From Amyelois transitella (Eukaryota; Arthropoda; Insecta; Lepidoptera; Pyralidae), in assembly GCF_032362555.1 (NCBI RefSeq), contig NC_083511.1:9486001-9550000 (forward strand): DNA of 64,000 bases. Reading direction: 5' to 3'. Position numbers and translations under genes: made by a program. Below the pieces are notes generated by a model. That model saw nothing but the letters and a program-made list of their open reading frames with translations, did not search any database and was not told where the DNA came from. The stretch's first letter is position 1, and each line of letters begins with the position of its first letter. Shown here in pieces: positions 1 to 10,100 of this stretch.

Positions 1-55
1 GAACTTACTTCGAGGCTGACTCGATCTGTGTAATCTATCCCGTATTTATTCATTC
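1..55 (+). mobile_element. SINE-B 3' tail (truncated by window edge)
   Basis: The first bases match the last part of the tRNA-derived SINE seen in full at 49101-49345: the 'acttacttcgaggct' block, then 'aatctgtgtaat' and a 'cccgtatttatt' end. The head with the pol III boxes lies outside the window. Confidence 0.75.
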
Positions 56-504
56 TCATATTTCATTTTATTTTCTCGATTAGTTTGAGTTTTTATTTAT
101 TAATTCATATCAACTTTTATAAATTTTATAACACCTCAGAGAATTCATAGAAATACAATTCGTAGAAATTGCAAATCGTTTCCTTTTATGCCTCTACAAA
201 CAGATTTCAATTTCTCACTGTCGCTGAAGGAATGAAAAGTGAAATCGGAAATGGGAAAATTCTGTACCTACACGAGGTGCGAGTCAACATATTAATGTAT
301 TAAAATATCGACAGTGCCTCGCAAAGCTTTGTTGTGGCAAGAGAAAGCAGTTTACGTGATTTATCAACTATCTGACGAGTCATTCATCTGAAATTGATGA
401 TCGTGAAATATGATTGTGTCATTGTTAACTGAGAGTTGAAGTTAGATGTGTATAAATAATCGTTATCAGATATGTCTTTTAGTGGTTATTATGTTTTAAA
501 TCGT
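56..504. other. Non-coding stretch, nothing recognised
   Basis: AT-rich sequence with no credible exon and no repeat family that I can match to others in the window. Confidence 0.5.
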
Positions 505-763
505 GCCGTGTGGTTCTCGGCACCAATTGATAAAAAAGGACCTCTTCTTCTCTTTCCCATGGATGTCGTAAAAGGCGATTAAGGGATAGGCTTGTAAACT
601 AAGGATTCTTCTTTTAGGCGTTTGACTAGCAACCTGTCGCTATTTGAATCTCAATTCTATCTTCAAGCCAAAAAGCTGAAGTGGCCTATCAGTCTTTTCA
701 AGACTGTTGGCTCCGTCTACCCCGCAAGGGATAGGTATAGACGTGACTATATGAATGTATGTA
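505..763 (+). mobile_element. SINE-A copy, near full length
   Basis: Begins with the gccgtgtggtt head, contains the 'tcgtaaaaggcgattaaggg' and 'tttgaatctcaattctatc' blocks and ends in gacgtgactatatgaatgtatgta. No clear target-site duplication was seen. Confidence 0.88.
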
Positions 764-1260
764 CTTCTTAAATCGCTTTCTCAAGGTAGCATTTCATGGA
801 AAATGTTTGCATTTCCTCATAAATAGAAAGAAAGAATTAAATGTTCATCAAAAAAGGTGGTGTAAGTCGAGAAAAAAAACCTTCGTATAATAATGAAAAA
901 TATAAAAGCTGTGAAAAGTTGAAATATCGATAAATAATACTAGAGGAAATCACTAGCGTCACAGGAAAAATATAATTTCTGTATAAGATAATTGAAACCG
1001 CGGGCAATACACAACAAAATAGAAGTCTTGAAGCCCATAAGCACTTGCGACAAGACACCGTAAAGCTGATGGTGGTCGAACGAGATCCGATTATAAAGCG
1101 TGATGCATAAGGTTCAAAGCAGTCATTGGTATGTATTATTAATTTTTTTTATTAATAGTTACATAGTAAAAGAAAAGCATAATTATACAGGGATTTAACA
1201 AAATAATCTTTTAACAAGAACTAGTGAAAAAAAACAACGCAATTATTTTCTGTTCATAGA

Positions 1261-1306
1261 TGTAGTCTGCCTACCTCTCCGGGAAAAAGGCGAGATTTTA
1301 TGTATT
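1261..1306 (+). mobile_element. RTE-like LINE 3' end fragment
   Basis: Short match to the last 40-45 bp of the LINE 3' fragments at 28474-29239: ctgcctacctctccgggaaa, then gcgagattttatgtat. It is severely 5' truncated. Confidence 0.65.
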
Positions 1307-1405
1307 TTCTGCTCAAGTTTCGCCATTGACCCCTCAATTACGTTCTTGATTACACATTTATCTGATTGCTATAAACTTTATACGGTGCGTAAAAATATAC
1401 ATACA

Positions 1406-1475
1406 GACATATGGCCACGTCTATATCGCTTGCGGGGTAGACAGAGACAACAGTCTTAAAAAGACTGAAAAAAGA
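1406..1475 (-). mobile_element. SINE-A 3' fragment
   Basis: The reverse strand gives the terminal SINE-A block (gtctaccccgcaagcgatat, then agacgtgg) up to the agtctttttaagact stem. The 5' part is missing. Confidence 0.7.
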
Positions 1476-1789
1476 ATAAAAATATCATGAGGAAAAAAGT
1501 CGCAACGCATCGTGTCGTGTCGCAAGTGCGTCCATTCTTTATAATATAACTCAACAGCTGTCAAAGTCACGAAGCCTAGGAAGCGGCTATTATTTAATCT
1601 GTGGCGATGACCACAGTAGCACTACACAGGTTCCCTATCATCCCCAGGCCAGTTACAGACATTGGTCATAAATAAAAAATAAATACGACTACATCCTGTG
1701 GAACCAGGAGAAATGTGGCAGAACAGTAAATTAGAGATGGCAGGTTGATCGCGGAAACCCACTCAACTTTGTGTATTATAAGGATTCAG

Positions 1790-2049
1790 CCGTGTGGTTC
1801 CCGGAACCAAATCAAAAAGAATAGGACCACTCCATCTCTTTCCCATGGATGTCGTAAAAAGCGACTAAGGGATAGGCTTATAAAATTGCGATCCTTTTTT
1901 TAGGCGATGGGCTAGCAACCTTTCCCTATTTGGATCTCAATTCCATCATCAAGCCCAGCAGCTGAACGTGGTCATTCAGTCTTTTCGGGACTGTTGGCTC
2001 TGTCTACCCCGTAAGGGATATAGACGTGACTATATGTATGTATGTATGT
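1790..2049 (+). mobile_element. SINE-A copy with 10 bp target-site duplication
   Basis: Full-length copy ending in (TATG)n. It is bracketed by the direct repeat aaggattcag at 1780-1789 and 2050-2059, the signature of target-primed reverse transcription. It is one of the best copies for defining the element ends. Confidence 0.93.
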
Positions 2050-2089
2050 AAGGATTCAGTCATGAAAAAAATAATGAACCGTCAAAGAA

Positions 2090-2275
2090 ACAGGACTCAG
2101 GTGAGGGAAAAACCATCGTGAGGATACCTTCATATTCAGGTAACTGGATGTGTAACCATGATCGATGCAATAAGGGTTAGGTTCCCCTGCAAAGATTGCG
2201 GAGGTCAGACGGGAGTCGCTTCGTGTAAAAACCTGACTCACCCAATCCAGGGTCCATGGTGAAATAAAAATAATT
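2090..2275 (+). repeat. Dispersed repeat family C
   Basis: Carries the blocks gattgcggaggtcagac and 'taaaaacctgactcaccca', which recur at 11640-11765, 41385-41535 and, reversed, 49376-49535. No ORF or terminal inverted repeat is visible, so the class is unknown. Confidence 0.6.
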
Positions 2276-2417
2276 GTGACTGGGTATCTCCCCAGATTGG
2301 CGAAGATGCAACCGGGACTAAAGCCATGAGGAAGAAGAAGATACAGGATCCCTGTTCATATAATCCAAAATCATATTTAAATAATATAGACATAAGATTT
2401 TTTTGATTTTATATTAC

Positions 2418-2668
2418 ATACATATGATCACGTCTATATCCCTAGCGGGGTAGACAGAGCCACCAGTCTTGAAAAGACTGATAGGCCACGCTCAGCTGTT
2501 TGGCTTAGTGATAGAATTGAGATTCAAATAGTGACATGTTGCTAGCCCATCGCCTAAAAGAGGAATCCCAAGTTTATAAGCCTATCCCTTAATCGCCTTT
2601 TACGACATCCGTGGGAAAGAGATGGAGTGGACCTATTCTTTTTTTAATGGTGCCGGGAACCACACGGC
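2418..2668 (-). mobile_element. SINE-A copy, near full length
   Basis: Reverse-oriented copy from catacatatgatcacgtcta to ccgggaaccacacggc. All internal blocks are present. Confidence 0.9.
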
Positions 2669-2918
2669 ATTTAATAGATATTATTCTGATTTAATACCCA
2701 TATCCAACTTTCTTATCACAAAGTAATAAAATTCGAATTATCATTTATTGGCTGCTGCAGTTTATTAATTATTCCATTGCATAAAACTAACAACATGTTT
2801 ATTTCCATATCTGGGTTTTAATGTAAAACGAATAGGTAAAATTCATAAGAAAAGTGTATAAATTGAAATAAGTACTTCATAGATTTATAATAAAAATACG
2901 TGAACTTGAACTACACAC

Positions 2919-3077
2919 ATACATACAATCACGTCTAAAGCCCTTGCGGGGTAGACAGAGCGAACCGTTTTGAAAAGACTAATTGGCCACGATCAGCTGT
3001 CGGCTTAATGATAGAACTGAGATTCAAATAGTGACAGGTTGCTAGCCCATCGCCTTAAAGAAGAATCTCAAGTTTAT
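2919..3077 (-). mobile_element. SINE-A, 5' truncated
   Basis: Contains the 3' two thirds of the family, from the cataca tail through the gattcaaatagtgacaggtt block, and stops near the caagttta block. The head is absent. Confidence 0.82.
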
Positions 3078-3414
3078 TTTACTTAATTATACTTAGTCGT
3101 TTCTTTACTTTCCTTACTCAATGTCTTTTACAAAGACGGGACTCATTAATGGAAACTTCTTGTTATCTGCTCGTAATCTTTTAATTAATTCAGACAACGC
3201 ACAGAATATAAAATTAACATAATCAGTCAAATCCAAGATGAAGTCCTGATTCTATTTATACTTTGCGAGGCTAAGGAGTGCGTTTTGTTGGAAATTTAAT
3301 CATCAATTTATTTTTCTTAGCACGGCTTACGCACACATAATTATTGCACAAAGTACTTTTATTACACAAGTACAACCAACAACACAAGTCTTGTTCCTCC
3401 AGGAATTAAACCCA

Positions 3415-3505
3415 TTACTTACCTTTCTGAAGATGAGACCGGGATACGCCTTTGAACATGATCATGAATTGAAAAAGTCAGGTTTTTACACAAAACGATT
3501 ATCGT
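3415..3505 (-). repeat. Weak family C fragment
   Basis: The reverse strand reads gtgtaaaaacctgactttt, resembling the family C block at 2220-2240. The match is short and degenerate. Confidence 0.35.
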
Positions 3506-3609
3506 CTGACCTCAACAACTTTTGCTACGGGAATCTAACTCTTATGAGATCATAGTAAAAGCTTCACTAGATGACTGTACCTATTTTTTTAGCTGCCTTA
3601 TATATATAG

Positions 3610-3864
3610 ATATATATATATATATATGGTCACGTCTATATCCCCTGGTAGACAGAGCCAATAGTCTTGAAAAGACTGAACGGCCACGTTCAGCTATTTG
3701 GCTTAATGATAGGATTGAGATTCAAAAAGTGACAGGTTGCTAGCCCATCGCCTAAAAAGGAAGCCCAAGTTTGTAAGCCTATCCCTTAGTCGCCTTTTAC
3801 GACATCCATGGGAAAGAGATGGAGTGGTCCTATTCTTTTTGTATTGGTGCCGGGAACCACACGG
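3610..3864 (-). mobile_element. SINE-A copy with (TA)n tail
   Basis: Reverse-oriented, nearly complete copy ending in the usual ccgggaaccacacgg head. Its tail has become a TATA dinucleotide run (about 3600-3627), and the 'ttgcgg' of the gtagac block is deleted. Confidence 0.87.
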
Positions 3865-3998
3865 TTTTACATCCATGGGAAAGATATGGACAATTATGTA
3901 CCCTGCTTTATATATAACAACTTTTTGTAATCTCTTCTCAATAAAGACTTAAGTAACTGGCCAAAAACAAAATAATTAATTTCTTTTTCTTTTTCCAG

Positions 3999-4163
3999 GT
4001 TACCAAATGTCGCGCAAATCGTGCGTAGCTGGAGGGGCGCGTGGGGCGTGCATGTGGGTGCAGGAGTGCAACCGAGTGGGGGGCACCCACGCTGGGGTCT
4101 GCGTCGATGGGTTCATGTTCGGCTCGTGCTGTCGACTGCCGGACAGGCCAGTGACAGTAGAAG
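3999..4163 (+). CDS. Sb: Sb exon: disulfide-knotted (clip-like) domain
   Basis: Follows the pyrimidine tract and acceptor ending ttttccag at 3998; the donor is gtgatt at 4164. It encodes six cysteines in SRKSCVAGG...ACMW..ECNR...GVCVDGF..GSCC, the knotted domain found between anchor and stem in Stubble. The exon enters with two bases of a split codon, so at least one upstream exon is required. It is higher in GC than its surroundings. Confidence 0.88.
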
Positions 4164-7100
4164 GTGATTTGAATTTGCTATGGCTTCTTTGTTCCTCGAT
4201 ACTTTGGGGATTTTCAATTTTACATACATACATAAAATCACGCCTCTTTCTTCTCTCTCTTTTCAATTTGAAAAGTCAAAAATCATCTCATTTTTGAATT
4301 ATTACGGAAATGGTAGGTAATTGGATATTTTGGTTAAAAAGAGAAAAGATTTGTATTTTCACTTGTAATAAATTGGAACTTATTGGATGACAGGTGTATT
4401 TGGCAGAGAAATAGACAAAACCTTCAAAGTAACGGCTACTTTTTTCTGGAAATTTTCACGGAAATAAAGCCGTGCGCAAAACCTAGCCTCAACATATTTT
4501 GCTGGAATTATAACAGCAAAAATATGAGTCTACCAATCTCATGCATAGAATTTTTCAGTACGAAATAAACTTAAAATTAAAACGTATCTCGCCTATATAT
4601 TCAGTGCGTTTATTTTCATTTCGAAAGATACGTACGAAATTGAATTTATACATATTTTATTTTATACTTTCCCAAATTTTCATGAAAATTTGTACACGTT
4701 TCAGAATCTACGAGCAGCATAGCAGTTACAGATCGGCCGTTTTCACTGCCATCTAGCGGTCACACCACAACAAGTCAAGCGCCGAAAACTTCCACGCAAA
4801 GCAGCCCGCGACCAAGCACTTTCCAAACGCAGCGCCCGTCGTTCATGACTAAACCAATAGATGGCGCTCCCTCATCTTACAGCTATAGGCCGCCAGAAAT
4901 AAACGTACCTTCATTAGGCAATTTAGATACAAGTAACGAACAAAATAGTGATATAGTTAATAAAATATCGTATAACAGTGTAAATAAGTACCAAAATGTA
5001 CATAGGCCGAGCGATGTGGAAACTAGTCCCCACAACAAGATATCGTCTAGTCTTAGCATAATTCCGGGCGCGAGGCCGTTGGCCGTATCTGAGCAACACG
5101 CAGAAAATAGCATTTCTTCAGGTATGTAACAAATCAAACTATAATTTTTTCAGAATTAGTTATCACGCCATCTTTCGATTGTATTACAAACCATGTACAG
5201 GTTTCATTTGGTTTGAGCTGCATACTTAATAGTTTTACTATTTGTTGTTAGATGGCTCTGTCACTAATATAGATTTGCGCTGAAAATAAATGTATGTTAG
5301 GACTGAGAATAAAATAAAAAAAAAAAACGCTATGATAAAAGGAAAACATTACTTATTCAGACAGATCCAAACAGCAAACCTACTGGGTTCAAATCCAATT
5401 TTATAACTTTTCTTTGAGTAACATTTTTATGATTAACATTGACCACGGTCCGGGACAATATTGTTATTTATTAGATTCAGAATAGGTTTCTTATTTCAGT
5501 CAAATTGGCGCCTGCCTTTTGTGATTTGATTATTAGATATAGACATAACTTTTTATTCCTATATTAACACAATTTCCCTAAAATTCCAGCACAATTTATG
5601 TCAAGACCAAACAATCTGAACACGATCCACTGGCAAGCGACCACCGAACCTTCCTTCATCACGAAGCCCCGACCCTCGAACTGGGAGAAGCCTGCAGGGA
5701 AACCAAAGCCGACGAAGAAGTTCACCACCACCACGAGTAAACCCCACAAGAATTATGTGAAACCCAAGGACCCGTCTTTGAATATAATCAATAAGACAGA
5801 TGAGACTACAGTTTCGCCGGTACATACCACTGCGGCGACTAGTAGTGTAGGTAAGTAACTTAAATACGAATTTATTTTCACAAATTGCCGTGTGGTTCCC
5901 GGCACCAATAGGAAAAAGAATAGGACGACTCCATCTCTTTCCCATGGATGTCGTAAAAGGCGACTAAGGGATAGGCTTATAAACTTGGGAGCCTATTAAA
6001 AAATATTTGCTCTCGTAAACAAATTTAAAACGGGCGGGCTTAACCCTAAGTGGGATCTCTTCCATCTTACCTGACAATAAGAGGATCGCATACAAAATTG
6101 AGGCAAAGGCATATATGTATTTTTTTTTTATACTTGTATTCATAATAAAAAGTAAGTGGATCTGGGGCATAGGAGTGCCTCCGCCAAGACTAGAATGGAG
6201 TTATCCTCGGCGGTGTTTAATGGAGTTATATCTTAAACTTAAAGGTATAACTCCAACACCTGCCAAACTAAGCAACGTCAGGTCTTCTAAACCAAGCATG
6301 GTGACAGACTGTTAGATCTGTCTACCCCGTAAGGGTTAAACACGTAAATGTAATACGTTAAATAATTTAAACTAAATAAATTTTATTACAAAATATTACT
6401 ATAACTTACTTATAACACAGCTTATGTCTTAATACAAGGTTTTGCTTAAATTAAGCTTACACGGTAGATTTTCACCACGTGTACCTATGAGAAAATTCGA
6501 ACATTTAACATCCCCTAATTCTGAAAATCTCGCAGCTTCGCCTGGGTAACTCCAGTTTCATAACAGTGCAACCCATTGACCACCTATTTTGTAGACAACG
6601 CATTTATTTTTAACGCTCGTTATGTTTCTCACATTTGGAGATATTTCTTTTGAAGTCACGCAACGACGTAAGAAGTGACGGAGAAGGTGATACATATCCA
6701 TCAACCACAAGTACAGACAGAAAATACATGAAAATAGAGTTTAGAATTATCACTACAATGCTGTGTGGTTCCCGGCACCAGTAGAAAAAAGAATAGGACC
6801 ACTGCAGCCAATATCCCATAGATGTCGTAAAAAGCTACTTAGGGATAGGTTTAAAAACTTGGGAATCTTCTTATAGGCGACAGACTAGCAACCTGTCACT
6901 ATTTGAATCTCAATTCTATCATTAAGCCAAACAGCTGAACGTGGCCTATCACTCTAATCAAGACTGTTGGCTCTGTCTAGCCCGCAAGAGATATAGACGT
7001 GACTATATGTATGTATTTATGTACTACAATGAGGAAGACTAGTGCCTTGACTAAGCAAAGCCTTATTAGTCCACCATTTTGGCGCCATACTTACCCTACA

Positions 7101-10100
7101 ATAGCTTGATGGCCAAAATTAGAATTTTAACTAATAGATTAGTCCCTTTGGCCTTAATAGAACTTGTGAATAGTCTTCAATTTCCTTGGAAACTCTTGGA
7201 AAGGACTGCAACTATCTGGATGCTAAGACTAGCTAGACTCCTATTTACCTTTTGCTCGTTAAGAACTAATCATATGAGAATAACATTTTGGATTTACTAT
7301 CTCGTTATTTCATGAACTGAAAAAGCAAACCTCTTCTTCGATACTTGTAACTTGGGGATATTTTTTTTTTTTTTTTTATTTATTTTATTTGTTTCACTTT
7401 GGGTTTGTTTTTGCATTGAGTAAAATGGATTATTTTTTTTTGGGGATATTCAAGGCAGGAGTGAATAGGCATCATTTGAGTTTGCATGCACCACCTAAAG
7501 CCCCATCTTTCTCACCGCCAGGCAGATTGAGGTCAAACGCATACATACATATGGTCACGTCTATATCCCTTGCAGGGTAGACAGAGTCAACTGGCTTAAA
7601 AAGACTGAATGGCCACGTTCAGCTATTAGGCTTAATGATAGAATTTAGATTCAAATAGTGATAGGTGGCTCGCCCATCGCCTAAAAATGAATCCCATGTT
7701 TGTAGGCATATCCCTTAGTCGCCTTTTACGACATCCATGGGAAAGTGATGGAGTTGGTCCTATTCATTTTTGTATTGGTGCCGGGAACCCACACGGTCAA
7801 ACGCACTAAGATCTATCATAAAAAAAAAGTTAATACCGCATCCAGATCTACGGATGTGATGTCCATTTCTATGTATGTTGAGACTGCAGCCAGATTACAT
7901 CTCATCCTCATTTAGCCAACTCAAGATGTAATTTGAGAGCGCCATATTGTCTAACTGGATTCCGCCGAGGATTGCTCAGTTGCATTTGATAATATTATGC
8001 ATGTTTGTATGAAATTTTACGATTTACATATTAAGATGAATGTGAATAACCCTATTAATATGTTAACAAACATACACTATTATATCGTTCATCTTATTGG
8101 GAGCGGTAGGCAGAACTTCGTGACTTTCTGCTTTCAATGTATTTTTTTTACCCAGATTAACCTCAAAGTAAGTTTGAGACTTGTGTTCCGAGATAATAGC
8201 TCAACGATGCTATATTTTATAACATAGGTATATTTATGTAAAAAAACATCCAATAACCAGGACAATCATCATGCCTTATCTGTGATACCCGGGTTCGAAC
8301 CCAAGACATCCAGTGCCACACATAAGCCCATTAAATTTACCGCTGCGTCACAGAGCCCTCCAAAAGAAATTCCTTTATTATTTTGACAATTATTAAGCGA
8401 TATGAAGTATCCTATAATGATGAATAAAAATTTTGAATTTGAATTTTGAATTTGAATTTCTTCTTCTTTCAGAATGTGGTCTCACAGCTATGTGGCCTCG
8501 TCCCGAGACCCGTATCATGGGGGGCAAAGATTCCAGCTTCGGTCGCTGGCCGTGGCAGGTCTCCGTCAGACGGACATCCTTTTTCGGCTTCTCCTCCACG
8601 CACAGGTGTGGGGGGGCCATCATCAACGAGGGCTGGATAGCGACGGCTGGCCACTGTGTTGATGAGTGAGTATCTGAAATTTAACATATAGTCACGTCTA
8701 TATACCTTGCGGGGTGGACAGAGACAACAGTCTTGAAATGAATGAAAACCCACGTTCGGTTGTATGGCTATTAGAATATTTAAATACACAGTGACAGTTG
8801 CTAGCTCATCGCCTACAACCTATCCCTGAGACGCCTTTTACGACATCCATGAAAAAGATAATGGTTCTATTCTAAAGTGCCGGAAACCACACGGCACCTG
8901 ATTGGAATCAGTACAAAATAATTTTGGGCTGCTGCGGGGTTTACCACATTATTATACAATACATCGTTCTATCTTGAGATTGAATATGTTCTTTTATTTG
9001 TGGTTTGAATTATTACACAGGAAGTATGAAAATAATAAAGTGTGTATCCTCAAAACTAATATCCACGAGATCTCATAAAGAAAATAAAGAACAGATGAAG
9101 GAATTATTGTGAAACTAGTAATAACGAAATCAAGAAACGAACACAAAATAAGTATCTTATTCACACAATCAAAAAATTTTACGTTTCAGCCTCCTAACCG
9201 CCCAAATCCGAATACGCGTCGGGGAATACGACTTCTCATCAGTATCGGAACAATACCCTTACGTGGAGCGAGGAGTGGCTCGCAAGGCAGTTCATCCTAA
9301 ATACAACTTCTTCACTTACGAGTATGATCTAGCTCTGGTGAAATTAGAGGCTCCGGTACAGTTCGCGCCGCACATTTCTCCGATATGTTTGCCGGCGTCT
9401 GATGATTTGTTGGTGGGGGAGAATGCTACTGTGACCGGGTGGGGGAGGCTGTCGGAAGGTGGCGTACTGCCATCTGTTTTGCAGGAGGTGAGTAGATATT
9501 CTATACATACATACCATCATACTTGTGTCCCGTTGGGGCAGACTATGGATTTTCACTTGCCACGATCCTTGCAGACCTCTCCCGCTTCCTTCACACTCAT
9601 TAGATACTCTTCATGCTTATTCGACGATTACGGCTACTCCTAACATCTCATCTAGATATTTTATAATTTATTAAATTGTCGCGACTTTACTTACCTCACA
9701 CACCATCTATCAGTCATAACGAAGAATATGACGCGCTCCGCTAATAGCAGCGAAGAGTCTAATCGCGAAATCAAAGATTTCACGATTTGGAGCATAAAAA
9801 TACAACCTTCGATTCAATATCGTCGGAGCCGCGTTTCCCCAGGCATAACACCTAGCCTACACCCAACCAACACCTAGAAGATCTTCCTTTTGTGGCGGTA
9901 AGGCCCATCATCGCTCCCGCTACAAAATAAATGTTTTGGCAAAGTACAACTTGCGTTGAAAGTCACTGCGTTCATAAAGCATGTAGGTAGGTACCTACTG
10001 AAGTTTTTCTTCGGAAACACATCTTCCTTGTTTGTATTTCAAAGATATTTCTATAACTATTGCAGTGCAGAAGCAAGAGACCTAATGAGAACGAAAAGAA

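Noticed and set aside
4000..4266. Minus-strand 88-codon ORF opposite the first Sb exon
   Set aside because: Shadow of the GC-rich knotted-domain exon; no supporting splice or domain feature.
8433..8669. Upstream part of the ORF around the catalytic His exon (residues before ECGL)
   Set aside because: The 8433-8472 part lies before a clear ttctttcag acceptor and is a gaatttgaatttt-type low-complexity intron sequence.
9263..9643. C-terminal extension of the catalytic Asp exon beyond 9487
   Set aside because: A strong donor (gtgagt) lies at 9488, and the following codons translate a reversed LINE fragment. The true continuation is at 10249.
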